64,000 bases of DNA. Source: Monodelphis domestica (taxonomy: Eukaryota > Chordata > Mammalia > Didelphimorphia > Didelphidae). Position 1 is the first letter of the stretch. Each line of letters starts with the position of its first letter. This document shows positions 42,804-53,930 of this stretch, piece after piece. Below the pieces are notes generated by a model that was not told the DNA's origin, searched no databases, and saw only the letters and a list, made by a program, of their open reading frames with translations. The translations under genes were made by a program, and so were the position numbers. The stretch is from NCBI RefSeq assembly GCF_027887165.1, contig NC_077228.1, positions 110,502,086 through 110,566,085 on the forward strand, given 5' to 3'.

Positions 42804-43334
42804 GTCTAGAGGATCGAAGAGGAAAACATGTCACCTACCTCCTGCTAGAGAGGTGATAAGACTTAAAACACAGAATGAAACATGTTTTGGGCATAGCCAA
42901 TGTGAGAATTCATTTCTTCTGATTTTTTTTTCTTTTTTGGTTACTTTTTAGTTGAGAGGGAGAGAAAATAATGCTTTTTAAATCAATAAAAAAGTAAATG
43001 GAACCTCCACAAGCACATTCAAACTTTGCTTAAAGAATTTTAACAAAAGAGAACCTACCACCTCCCCAAAGCAGCCTGTTCCCACTTTTGGATGGTACTA
43101 ATTGTAAGTAAACTTTTCCTGACATTAAGCCTAAACCTGCCTTTGCAATTTTCATTCATTGTCATCAAAACATTTGTTTCTTCATTCTAGGGCCCACCCC
43201 TACCAGAAAAAAAAAAATACTTCCTGCACATGCCAGCCCTTCAAATATCTGAAATGAGCTATCTTCTTTCCCAGAGTCATCTCTTCTCCAGCCTAAAAAC
43301 ACCCAATTCTTGGATGAGTTAGAAGTCTTCCAAT

Positions 43335-46010
43335 TAAATCAGGGGTGAAGCAAGGATGTCCATTATCATCACCACTATTATTCAATATTGTACTAGAAAT
43401 GCTAACTGTAGTAATAACACAAGAAATGGAAGGAATTAGAATAGGCAATGAGATAACAAAACTATCATTCTTTGCAAATTATGATAACATGCTTAAGGAA
43501 TCCTCAAGAATCAACTAAAAATTTGGTTGAAATCATTTTTGCAAAGTTGCAGGATATAAAATAAGCCCACACAAAACATCAGCATTTCTACATATTAGCC
43601 AACAAAAACCAGCAGCAAGAGATAAAAAAAAGAAAACCTCGAATTATATGAACACAATTACAAAACACTTTTCACACAAATGAAATCAGGTGTAAAAATC
43701 AGGAGAAAAATTAATTGCTCAAAGGTAGGCTAAGCCAATAACAAAACAATTCTACTGAAATTAATTCAGTGCCACAACAAGCTGCCAAAAAATTATTTTA
43801 TAGAGCCAGAAAACATAACAAAATTCATTTGGAAGAACAAAAAGTGAAGAACGTAAAGAAAATTAGTGAAAAAAAAGAAGAAATAGCAGATCTCAAACTG
43901 TATCAGGAAGTAGTAATCATCAAAACAATCTGGGACTACCCTAAAGAATAGTGGTTATCAGAAGAATAGATTAGGTATACAATACATAGTAGTCAATGAC
44001 CACAGCAATCTACCATTTAATAAATGCAAAGATCCAAGCTTTTGGGACAAGAGTTCACTATCTGATAAAAATCACCAGGAAAACCTAAAAACAGTTTGGC
44101 AGAAACTGGTATAGGCCAACATCTCATACCATAAAGGTCAAAACAGGTACATGATTTGGATATTAAGAATGTTATCATAAACAAATTAGGAGACCATGAA
44201 GAGTTTGCCTGTCAGATCTATGGATAAGGAAAGAATTTATGACCAAGCAAGAAACAGAAAGCATTACTGGATATAAAATGGATAATTTTGATTACATAAA
44301 ATTAAAAAGGTTTTGTACAAGTAAAATCAACGTGGCCAAGGTTTTAGAAGGAAAGCAGGAAACTGGGAATTTTTTACATTTCTCTGAGAAAGGCCTCATT
44401 TCTTAAGCAATTGAGTCAAATTTGTAAGAATGAATATTGTCTGATATGAATACTGAATATGAATAATGAATACTGTCTGATAAAATGTTCAACTGATATG
44501 AAGAGGTAGTTTTCAGAAAAAAAAAATCAAAACTATTTAAAGTTACATGAAAAATACACTAAACCACTGTTGATTAGAGAAATGCAAATTAAAAGGAATT
44601 CTGAAATACCACCTCACACCTAGTAAATTGGCCAATATGGCAGAAAAGGAAATTGACAAAAGCTGAAGGGGGTATAGGAAAATTGGGCCACTAATAATGG
44701 AGATATGAATTGATCCAACCATTCTGTAAAGTAATTTGGCACTATATCTAAAGAGTTATAAAACTGTGCATACCCTTTGACCAAGCAATACTACTACTAG
44801 GACTGTACTCCAAAGAAAAAGGAAAAGGACCTTTATATATAAAAAGAAAATTATTAGCAGCTCTTTTTATAGCAGCAAAGAATTGGAAAATGAGTGAATG
44901 GCCATTAATGGTCGAACAGAATGGTTAAACAAATTGTCTGAGATGATCAGACCAATTCTTTTTTTTTAAATCCCATTTATAGTTAATTGATTTTGTCTTA
45001 TTACACCTAAGTCTTACTTCAGAAATTCTGCCTACCTGTAATGAATTAAGTTTAGAAATCCAGTTTTCTTGCTGATCACTGTTCTGCTTTTACCTCAAGG
45101 AAATCTTTTATCCTTGAAGGATGAAGGGTCTAAACTAGTATTTTTATATCACCAAGCTATCTTTCAAGGTTGTCTGTTATCCAAAGAAATCCGGTGTACT
45201 ACACTGCAGATAGACTCAAACAATGAATATTTCATAGTCACAGGAGGGAAGGAGGGGGCTGTTCCCATTTTCATCCAATCACACTGGTCCCCACAATTCT
45301 GCTTTTTTAATCAATCATACCAATTCTGACATTTATGATGTAAAATTCTTTCAAACAATAAGTTGTTCCCCACCTAAAAAGTCTTGTTCTTTGTTCCATA
45401 TAACCCAAAACTATAAAAAAAGAGCTGTCATCTTGTTTCATGGTCTTAAGTTTTGTTTGAGTTTTACATTAATAAGTTGGTTGTGCTTTAAATTTTGTAC
45501 CCTAGTCTTCTTTTACTTTAAACTGTTACATGTTATATGATTGTGATGGAATATTATTACACTATAAGAAGTGACAAGCAGGATGCTTTCAGAAAAATTT
45601 GTGCAGACCTAGATGAACTGATACAAAGTGAAGTAAACAGAACCAAGAGAACACTATAGAGAGCAACAGCAATATTGTAGAAAATCAACTGTGAATGCCT
45701 TGGTTATTCTGGACAATAAACTTATCCAAGACAATTCTCTGAAGGGCTAGTGATGAAAAATATCTACTTCGAGAGAAAGAACTGACAGTGTCTGAATGTA
45801 GATCTAAGCATACTTTTACATTTTTCTTTCCTTTTCCTTTGGGGGTGGGTGGGTCCAGTGTTTTGCATGACCACACATGTATAACCTATAATAAATTGCT
45901 TGTCTTCTAAAGGAGAGGGAAGGAAAGGAATTTTTAGCTTAAAATTAAAAAAAAAAATAAATGCCAAAAATTGTTTTTACATTTAATTGAGAAAAATATA
46001 AAATAATAAA
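43335..46010 (+). mobile_element. Old L1 (RT region to 3' end), split by a solo LTR
   Basis: 43335-44934 contains broken L1 ORF2: [20 protein letters not shown] of the RT domain, then [20 protein letters not shown] where the catalytic YADD-type motif is degenerate, a C-terminal DFDYIK-like segment and FIAAKNWK-like sequence. 45535-46010 continues with ORF2 end and 3' UTR ('acaaagtgaagtaaacagaa', 'atgaccacacatgtataacc') and an A-rich (AAATA)n tail. A solo LTR sits at 44939-45530. Confidence 0.8.
44939..45530 (+). mobile_element. Solo LTR, ERV1-like, nested in L1
   Basis: 592 bp beginning TGAGATGATCAGACC and ending CTGTTACA (TG...CA). Flanked by 4-bp TGTC (44935-44938) and TGTT (45531-45534), fitting an ERV1-type duplication with one change. 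TATA-like AACTATAAAAAAAGAG near 45410. The L1 reads through when the insert is ignored. No internal viral sequence remains; it is a fossil from LTR-LTR recombination. Confidence 0.6.
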
Positions 46011-46029
46011 TAAAAAGTCCCAGTTCCTT

Positions 46030-46520
46030 CAACTGACCCTTATAATGTCATGAATTCAAAACTCTAAACCATTGCCCACTCTGGATACTCTCTAAGGTAT
46101 CAATGTAACTACAAACTCAACAGAGTATTTCACATGAGGTCGGACTAATGCAGAGTACATAGAATGGACTATCATCTTTTTAATTCTTGGAAGCTATAAT
46201 TCTCTTGCCAAATCACCTGACTCATAAGCAATTTGTAGTTTTCCCATACTTCCTGAGTTTGTGCTGTCCTTTAGAATTTTAGTTCATAGGATAGCTTTTA
46301 CTTACCTTTCTTCTGGATCCTCTCAAATCTAGAATGCATTTCGGAAGACTAAGTCTAGTATTCTTCTCCTTTTCAAAAATTCTAGGAAGTGATCACTTCT
46401 CCCAGATAGTCCTATGATTTCCATTCTAGCAATGAGTTCTTCTGTGTTAGTAAAAATCTAGGTAAGGAATTTATCTTCTCTGGTTCCTCTACCTTCTGAA
46501 GGATGAAATCATCATTTAGA
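46030..46520 (-). mobile_element. CR1/L3 relic, diverged
   Basis: Antisense CR1 words: 'cagttccttcaactgaccct', 'actctggatactctctaagg', 'tcacatgaggtcggactaat', 'gcagagtacatagaatggac'. The remainder (46200-46520) is weaker. Confidence 0.5.
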
Positions 46521-46524
46521 GAAA

Positions 46525-47015
46525 TTAGAAAAAGTTAATAGTGGATCTCCTTTTGGTAAACACTTTACCAAATTCCAATTTACCAGTTTACAAGAATTCC
46601 ACTTAAGATCATGTTTCTCTACTACACACAAGAAGCATTTTAATTTATGGAGCCTACATGGGCATGATTATATGAAGAAATGCAAATTAAAAATTTGACC
46701 ACTAACATTTTTAAAGATTTTTTCATAATTAATCTATTCTGATCTACTGGACTATTGAATTGAATCCTAAAGTGATCTCTCATAATTTCATCCAGAAGAA
46801 TGTTGGTTTTTTTTACCAGGGGCATGTATGATGATTAAAAAAAAACCCTATATAGAAAGGCAGCCATTCTTTTTATTCTCATGTAAGACTAAGTTAAAGG
46901 AAAAAAACAACACAAAATGCTCTTGGAATTGTAAGGAACCTCAGATGCAATAGCCTAACAAAAATCTCTGGTGATTAATCCTCTGGAAAAAGAACCCACT
47001 ACTATAAAGTCCATT
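46525..47015. other. Intron 1 stretch, nothing identified
   Basis: AT-rich, with no recognised repeat or gene. Confidence 0.3.
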
Positions 47016-47019
47016 TCAT

Positions 47020-47345
47020 TTTTGTATGGTTCAAATTATTAGGAATTTTCCCCTAGATCTTAAGAAACTTCAACAAAATGCTCCTAAAATCTGGCCTCCA
47101 GGGCAAAGTAGAATACATGTATCAGTCTTCCAAATGACCAGTTCTACCTTTCAAATACTTGAAGATAGTTGTTATTACCCACCCCCCATAACCCCTAATC
47201 CAATTCTTCTCTTCCCATGTAAAATATAGCTGGCTGCCTCTGGGCTCTCTCTAACTCATCAATATCCTTTCTAAAATGCCCCCACAAGCCAAGTGGGGCT
47301 TGGTAGATGTCAGATCACATCTGGAACATTGTGATCAATTTTGGA
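47020..47345 (-). mobile_element. CR1/L3 relic
   Basis: Antisense CR1 order: 'atctggcctccagggcaaag', 'ctttcaaatacttgaagata', 'ctcatcaatatcctttctaa', 'gtcagatcacatctgg'. Confidence 0.65.
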
Positions 47346-47349
47346 CTTA

Positions 47350-48265
47350 TTTTTATGTATTTAAATAAAAATTTTCACATAAGTTTTCCAAAGTTATATG
47401 ATTTATATTGTCAACCCCATCCCCACCCTGAGAGGTCAAGTAATTCCATCTAGGTTATACATGTATCACCTAAAACATTTCCATATTATTCATTTTTATA
47501 AGTGAATTATCTTATACAACCAAAACCCCCAAACATACACCCAAATAAACAAGTGATAAATTATGTATTTTCAACTGCTTTTCTTATCATTATATTGCTG
47601 TTATTATAAAAGTGTGTTTAGACATATTTTTTAAAAGGGTGCTTACAAAATGAAGCTTATACAGAGAACAGTTATGTTAAGGGGCCTAAAAAGCAGTCAG
47701 CTTCCTTTGACTAGAAATGCTTACTCTGAAGAGAGAAATAAGGGAAGACAACTGTTATGTGGCAAAAGGACAAATGTTCTGAGTTGCTCCAGAAAGAAGA
47801 CTTAGGGCAGATAAATGTAAATTATGACTACTTTAATTTACTATAGGGAAGAACTCTCTAAAAGTGTTCTCTTTTCACTGGAGAGCATTTTAGCAGACAT
47901 AGGACACTGTTATTGGGATAGATGGGATTTGTGCATTGGGGAAAGGTTGAACTAGATGATCTTTAAAGTTCCCTACAACTTTCAGAAACTGGAAACAAAG
48001 TAGATATCCACAGATGGGGAAATAACTGAATATAGTGGATATATAGGAATATAGTGAATTACTACTGTTTTATACTGAACAAATTATGAGAAAAGAAAAG
48101 AAACTGAGAAGAAATGTATGAGAATAAAACACAAAAATTCAAATAACTTTAAAAGCAGGTGACTTCAAGATTAAATGAACTCAAGACTAATGAATTAAAA
48201 AACAACACTGTATTAAAAACAAACAAACACAAAACTTAGATGGCTCTCATACTGCAGCAAAAAAC
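47350..48265. other. Intron 1 stretch, mostly unassigned
   Basis: Contains a short MIR 3' fragment (47935-47985: 'ttgaactagatgatctttaa'). Otherwise no recognised repeats. Confidence 0.3.
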
Positions 48266-48280
48266 ACAAGAGTATTAGAC

Positions 48281-48484
48281 TTTTTTTTTTAAACCCTTAC
48301 CTTCCATTTTGGAGTCAATAGTGTGTATTGGCTCCAAGGCAGAAGAGTGGTAAGGGTTAGGCAATGGGGGTCAAGTGACTTGCCCAGGGTCACACAGCTG
48401 GGAAATGTCTGAGGCCAGACTTGAACCTAGGACCTCCCGTCTCTAGGCCTGACTCTCAATCCACTTGTGCTACCCAGCTGCCCC
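48281..48484 (-). mobile_element. Mar1-type CORE-SINE with 14-bp target-site duplication
   Basis: Complete antisense copy: 'aaacccttaccttccatttt', 'caagtgacttgcccagggtc', 'acctaggacctcccgtctct', 'gctacccagctgcccc'. Flanked by CAAGAGTATTAGAC at 48267-48280 and 48485-48498. It interrupts a MIR that continues to the right. Confidence 0.95.
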
Positions 48485-48489
48485 CAAGA

Positions 48490-48645
48490 GTATTAGACTT
48501 AAGTAAGACTCTAGTCTCAAATTCTAGCTCTGACTAGTTACATGGTCATGATTAGGTGATCCAAATGTTCTGGACCTCTGCTATTTATTCTCAAAATGAG
48601 ACAATGAGATTAGATATCCTCTGACATGCCTATGAAAGCAGCCAA
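48490..48645 (+). mobile_element. MIR SINE
   Basis: Reads 'gactctagtctcaaattcta', 'gctctgactagttacatggt', 'aaaatgagacaatgagatta'. Interrupted at its left by the preceding SINE. Confidence 0.6.
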
Positions 48646-48949
48646 GGTGCTCTCACCACCTAGATTGCTGGGGCCATAACTTGACCAAACAGCTTTGGTG
48701 AATATCTATGTTCTGAGTTTGCCTCCTGGTCTGTCCAACAGACATCTAGCACCTTTTCTAGTTGGTGTTAATTGTGGTAAAAGGAAAAACAAATGTCTTC
48801 TCTGACCTCAAATACAATTACACTACTCCCTAAATGTATTCTTCCAGGTCTCTGAGTAACATTATGAAGGAAAAAGTAAAAGCATCTAAGGCACCTTTCC
48901 ATTTTTTAATTTTCATTTTTCTATGGCTAAGGGGAAGAGTGTGTGACTA

Positions 48950-49870
48950 AACGAGACTGGAAAACAGGAGTTAAATAGAATAATTTTGATTACATAAAAT
49001 TGAAAGGTTGCTGCACAAAAATCCAGTACAGCTAATATTAGAAGCAGCAGATAAGCAGGGTAGGGGAAATCTTTGCAGCAAGTTTCTCTGCTAAAAAGGT
49101 TCCATTTCTAAGATCTATAGGGCAGTGGTATCAAACTCAAAAAGCATAGGGTATATTAACCCAATTATAAGGATCTCTATGGGCCATATAGTGATTTAAT
49201 TTTAAAATGATTTTAATTGTAGTTTAATTTTATTGAATAATTTCCCAAACACATTTCAATCTGGTTCTGGGCCACACTCAGGAGTGGTGTAAACAGCATG
49301 TGGACTCATGTTTGATACCTCTATAAGAGGGAACTTATTGAAATTTATTAAAAAAGGGGCCTTCTCCAATTGATAAAGAAATGATCAGGTACTATTTAGA
49401 AGAAGAAATCCAAGCTATCAAGAACCGTATTAAAAACAAAACCCCTCAATCATTAATAATCAGGGAAATACAAATTAAAACAATCCTGAGAATCCATCTT
49501 ACATGCATCAGATTAGTAAAGAGAACAAAAAAGGAAAATGCCAAATGGGCTGTTAAAAAGCAGGTATATATTAAGGAACAGTGGTGGTGGAACTGTAAAC
49601 TTGTCTAGCCAATCTGAAAAGCAATTTGGAACTACATTCAAAAAGTTATTGAACTGTGTATACTCTGATTCTATATTCCAAAAAGATCAAAGAAAGATGA
49701 AAAGGATCCACCCATCCAAAAATATTTATCGTTCTTTTTGTGATGGTAAAATATTGGAAATTAAGGGCATACTTATTAATTGGAGAATAGTTGAACAAAT
49801 TATAGGTATGTGAATATGATAGAATGCTGTTATAAGTAATGATGGAGAAATTCAGACAAATATGGGAAGA
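48950..49870 (+). mobile_element. Old L1 ORF2 C-terminal fragment
   Basis: Contains 'aattttgattacataaaatt' (NFDYIKL), later 'tggtggtggaactgtaaact' (WWNCKL) and 'gcaatttggaactacattc', in L1 order with many disruptions. A hAT-like element (49127-49327) splits it. Confidence 0.75.
49127..49327 (+). mobile_element. Non-autonomous hAT-like element (family A)
   Basis: Ends 'gcagtggtatcaaactcaaa' and 'catgtttgatacctct' are inverted complements (ggtatcaaac/gtttgatacc). Interior 'atctctatgggccatatagt', 'atttcaatctggttctgggc'. Best-preserved termini of the four copies. Nested in L1. Confidence 0.7.
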
Positions 49871-49924
49871 CTCATGAACTAATGAGGTTAATAAAAATTT
49901 AAATAATGAGGTTAAAAAAAAGTT

Positions 49925-50460
49925 TCTACAAACTGTGGAATATGCTGGTGATGGAATACTATTGTGCTCAAAGGAATAATAAACTGGAGGAATTCCATGG
50001 GAACTGGAACGACCTCCAGGAATTGATGCAGAGTGAAAGGAGCAGAAACAGGAGAACATTATATACAGAGACTGATACACTGTGGTTAAATCAAATGTAA
50101 CAGACTTCTCTCCTAGTAGCAATGCAATGATCCAGAACTTTTTGGAGGGACATATGAGAAAGAATGCTATCAACATCCAGAGGAAGAACTATGGGAAAAG
50201 AAACACAGAAGAAAAACAACTGCTTGATCACATGGGTAGGTGGGGCTGTGACTAGGAAAGTATACTCTAAAAGATCACCCTGGTGCAAATATTAATATTT
50301 TGGAAATGGGTCTTGATCAATGAAAGACCCGTTAAACCCAGTGGAACTGCGCATCAGATATGGGAAGGGGGTGGGGGGGAGGGAAAGAACATGGGTCTTG
50401 TAACCATGGAAAAATATTCTAAATCATCTAATTAAATAAAATTTAAAAGAAAAATAAAAA
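49925..50460 (+). mobile_element. L1 3' end, younger marsupial subfamily
   Basis: Reads 'tgctggtgatggaatactat', 'aataataaactggaggaatt', 'tgatgcagagtgaaaggagc', 'agagactgatacactgtggt', 'gaagaaaaacaactgcttga', 'aaccatggaaaaatattcta', then an A-rich tail. 5'-truncated insertion next to the older L1; the same subfamily ends at 62.3 kb. Confidence 0.85.
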
Positions 50461-50469
50461 ATGTAAGTT

Positions 50470-50985
50470 TCTACTAGGTACCAAACATTGTTGTAAGTGC
50501 TAGTCACAAATAAAGGAAAAACAACCGCTCTTGCTCTCAAGTCTAATGGAAGAGACAAGATGAAAACAACTACATATAGAACAAACAGAAGATAATCCAC
50601 AGAGGGAAGGCATTCAAATTAAAGTAAATCAGTAAAGGCTTCTTCCTATAGAAAGTGAGATTTTAGCTGGGTCTTGAAAGAAGCCAAAGAGATCAGGTGG
50701 GAGAGATGAGGAAGGAGAGAATTCTAAGGGCTGGGCACAGCCAGTGAAAAGCCTAGATATGGAGTGTCTTGTTCAAGGGACAGTAAGGAGTCCAGTGTCA
50801 CTAGATAGCATACATCAGACAGGGGATATAAAGTGTAAGAGACTAGAATGTTTTGGGACTGAGTAATAAAGTGAAAAGCTATAAAGAGCTCTGAACTTCA
50901 AACTGAAGATTTTATATTTGACTTTGGAGGCAATAGGAAGTCAAGTAAACATGAGAACAATTAACACAATAGCAACATTATAAAA
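50470..50985 (+). repeat. Unclassified interspersed repeat
   Basis: Contains 'taccaaacattgttgtaagt', 'tcttgctctcaagtctaatg', 'ggcttcttcctatagaaagt', 'tttgactttggaggcaatag'. The wording recurs in mammalian genomes, but I cannot assign a class. Confidence 0.45.
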
Positions 50986-51001
50986 ACAAAAACTTTTTTT
51001 A

Positions 51002-51199
51002 AAAAAATAAAAACTCTTACCTTCCATCTTAGAATCAATACTGAGTATTGGTTCCAAAGCAGGAGTGGTAAGGGCTAGGCAATGGGGGTTAAGTGACTTG
51101 CCTAGGGTCACACAGCTGGGAAATGTCTGAGGCTAGATTTGAATCCAGGACCTCCCTCTCTGGGCCTAGCTCTCAATCACTGAGTCACCCAACTACCCC
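51002..51199 (-). mobile_element. Mar1-type CORE-SINE with target-site duplication
   Basis: Antisense: 'actcttaccttccatcttag', 'taagtgacttgcctagggtc', 'aatccaggacctccctctct', 'gtcacccaactacccc'. Flanked by TAAAAACAAAAACTTTTTTT on both sides (about 50981-51000 and 51200-51219). Confidence 0.93.
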
Positions 51200-51224
51200 C
51201 TAAAAACAAAAACTTTTTTTTTTA

Positions 51225-51825
51225 ATTTCATTATTAATACCAATATGCAATCATGGTTCTAGAGATCTAGATCTCATGACAAAACATGGTGTCTACCTTC
51301 AGTGAGAAAGTAGATCTGGAATACAAACTGAAAGATGTTGGGAAGGCTATAGCCATTGGAGAAATGTTTTGGATGACCATTTATATTTGAAATAGCTTTG
51401 TTTTCTTTTACAACATGGGAGGAATAGGAGATGGAAGAGCAAAAAAAAAAATCAGATTTTGTTAATTTAAAAAATGAGCAATCTCAGTTGTACACGATGC
51501 ATAAACCAAAATAGTTTGCTCTATATAGGATAAGTTGTGTCCACATAAGCAACTGCATCAATACACTTTTAATTAAATTTTTATTCCAATGTATGCATTC
51601 CAATTCACTCATTTTGTGCTGAAAATTATCTGATAAGTTATGGGAAAGATTATTTTGTAAACTATGCCTGAACCAATCAATCAATTTAAGTAGTTCAAAC
51701 TGCTTTTGCTATTCAAAAGATTTTTATGAAAATGGTAGAATAAACAATTGTACTTAATCTGAAAATAGACAACTAATGAGACATCAAGTATTAATATATG
51801 CTATTAAATCAGGGAAAAGAAAAGA
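51225..51825. other. Intron 1 stretch, nothing identified
   Basis: AT-rich without recognised repeats. Confidence 0.3.
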
Positions 51826-52130
51826 GAATGGTAAAAAACGCTATCCACATCCAGAAAGAACTGTGGAACTAGAAATGCATTAGAAAAATATATGATCAAC
51901 CACAGAATGCAATAAGGATATGATTAGGGTTTTAATGTTAAAGGATCACTCTACTACAAATATGAATAACATGGAAATAGGTTTTGAACAATGATACATG
52001 TATAACCCAATGGCTGCTTGTCAGCATTGGGAGCGGAGAGAAGGGGGGCCAGGGGTATATCAGATCATGAATCATGTAACCATGGGAAAATATTCTAAAT
52101 AACAATTTTTTTAAAAAGAAAAAATACTGG
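51826..52130 (+). mobile_element. L1 3' UTR
   Basis: Reads 'ctatccacatccagaaagaa', 'ggatcactctactacaaata', 'ggttttgaacaatgatacat', 'atcatgtaaccatgggaaaa', then an A-rich tail. Confidence 0.8.
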
Positions 52131-52131
52131 T

Positions 52132-52250
52132 TCTGAGATTTAATAGTTGTGTGACAATGGACAAATGATTTAATCTTTCTGGACCAGGGTGAAGGGGTTG
52201 AAAGAGCCAACCTCCCAAGTATTTTTCAGGTCTGAATCTTTATGATCCTG
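52132..52250 (+). mobile_element. MIR fragment
   Basis: 'tagttgtgtgacaatggaca' and 'aatgatttaatctttctgga' fit the MIR CORE. Confidence 0.5.
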
Positions 52251-52424
52251 TGAAATGCACAACCACCAGTGATCAAATTAACAAATCAGGCATATAACCT
52301 GGTGTTAGATAAACCTAACAAAAACATTTAGCATAGTAAGTAATTAGAAAACCAGAAAGCATTCTAAAAGGCCTTAGATTCAGCCCAGCATCTTATTCCA
52401 TATACCACAAATATGCTAAAATGT

Positions 52425-52930
52425 AAAAGTCCACATTAATGAAAAGAAAATTAAAAAGGTACCTTTTACAATTATGGCTATGGGAAAAATTGTTAAAAAT
52501 AATGGATAGTGGGGGCAGCTGGGTGGCCCAATGTATTGAGAGGCGGGGGGGGGGGGGGGGGGGGGGGGGGGGTAGGGTTTCCTGGGTTCAAATTTGACCT
52601 CAGACACCCTAGCTGTGTGACCCTGAGCAAGTCACTTAACCCCCATTGCCTAGCCCATAACACTCTTCCGCCTTAGAGCCAATATACAGTATTGATTCTA
52701 AGAAGGAAGGTAAAGGTTTCCCCTTAAAAATAAATAAATAATGGATGGTGGTGATTGCAGAAAATGAAATGTAAAGTTTTGATTACTTAAAATTGAGAAG
52801 CTTTTACATGAATAAAATCAATATTAGAATTAAATGAGAAGCAATTAACTGGGGGAAGATTTTTCATCAAATACATAACAAAAACCATTCACAAACAGAA
52901 AAGCAGTCAAAAGATACAAACAGGCAATTA
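52425..52930 (+). mobile_element. L1 ORF2 fragment split by a SINE
   Basis: 52740-52925 reads 'aaagttttgattacttaaaa', 'gagaagcaattaactggggg', 'aagatttttcatcaaat', an L1 ORF2 C-terminal segment. The left part is weaker. Interrupted at 52511-52737 by a Mar1 SINE. Confidence 0.55.
52511..52737 (+). mobile_element. Mar1-type CORE-SINE carrying a 28-bp G run
   Basis: Reads 'gggggcagctgggtggccca', then G28 (52545-52572) where other copies have 'ccaggcctagagatgggag', then 'gggtttcctgggttcaaatt', 'tgtgaccctgagcaagtcac', 'ttaacccccattgcctagcc'. Flanked by ATAATGGATAGT/ATAATGGATGGT-type duplicates. Confidence 0.9.
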
Positions 52931-53396
52931 GTGGAATACTACTTACTTAAACTTTGGCAAAGTATCTCACAAAATTTCTCAGGCTATTCAAATGAATAAA
53001 ATAAATATTGACTGGTTGATAATCCAGTTATACACTTAAAACGAGGCCGAATCAAAGAATAGTCCCTAATAGGTTGATATTAACTTGGAAAGTGGTTTCT
53101 AAAGGACCCTTTAAACCTGACCTGCAAAAAAAATTTTTTTTAAATCAAGGCATACTTATCAAATTTGTAGATGACACAAAGCTAAGGTGGGAAGTTAGAA
53201 GACTCTAAATGGTAATTTAGGACTTTAAACCAAAGGTTAAAAGATTAAATAAATTGAGATATAGATATATATACACCCTTACACTTAAGTCTAAAAAATA
53301 GAACTCTGCAAGGCCAAAAAGGAATAAGTATGGATGGATAGCAGTTCATCTGAAAAAGATCTGGGGTATAGGAGACTTTAAGTTAAATGAATCAAT

Positions 53397-53930
53397 AATT
53401 AAAATTAAGGAAAAGACTACATTTTGATTGACAGAGACATGTGACATAGAATCACATGGGACCCTGGGTCAAGATTCCAAGCAAGGAGGTTGGGGGAGGT
53501 TTGTCCCAACTGAACAACAGCTTTTCCTTCTGGAGCAAAAGTAAGTGTGGCTGGTAGCTACAATTTCAAATATAAAAGATTCCACGGGTCCTTGGAAGAC
53601 ATAAGCTATGGAAAGGGACTACTTCTGCCAGAGGGCAGATCAGCAGGACTAGAGTATTAGAAGATTCATCTACTTGGCTGGAAGCTGTAATCTTTCCTTC
53701 TGGACTTTGGCCTGTCTTGGACTCAACTTTGTGAGATACTATTAAGGTGGGACTTAACTTATTTAGCTTAAGAAGTTAGCAAATAGGATAGTTATTAGTT
53801 TTGGGGATAAGATTTAGAAATTTCCCTTCTCCTTGTTACCCTCATTTCTATCCCATTTCCCCATTAATAAACTCAAAATATTTAGATGTTTACTTCTTGT
53901 TTCTTCCCCTTAAACATCCCTTAGTAACAG
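53397..53930 (+). mobile_element. LTR-like insertion in CR1 (probable solo LTR)
   Basis: About 530 bp of non-CR1 sequence within the CR1. It shows LTR architecture: TATA-like TCAAATATAAAAG near 53567, a polyadenylation signal CATTAATAAACTC near 53864, then a T/C-rich end near ...TAGTAACA. Exact ends and target-site duplication could not be fixed and the family is unknown. Fossil. Confidence 0.4.

Larger units (their letters stand above)
42095..43005 (+). mobile_element. Old L1 3' end, itself split by two hAT elements
   Basis: 42095-42401 reads as an L1 ORF2 C-terminus and 3' UTR ('ggatactactgtgctataaa', 'aactgatatagaatgaaata'). 42812-43000 continues it ('cacctacctcctgctagaga', 'acatgttttgggcatagcca', ending 'aatcaataaaaaag'). 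The gap is filled by the hAT pair at 42402-42811. Confidence 0.65.
42015..43330 (-). mobile_element. CR1/L3 relic split by an L1 tail
   Basis: Two pieces of the antisense CR1 3' region: 42015-42090 ('aggtgaaaaggacctcagta') and about 43010-43330 ('ctttgcttaaagaattttaa', 'cctccccaaagcagcctgtt', 'tgacattaagcctaaacctg', 'agcccttcaaatatctgaaa', 'catctcttctccagcctaaa'). The order fits one element interrupted by the L1 3' end at 42095-43005. Confidence 0.65.

Noticed and set aside
49646-50176. 176-codon minus-strand ORF, the longest ORF in the window
   Set aside because: It is antisense to L1 ORF2/3' UTR sequence read on the plus strand. A shadow of the LINE.
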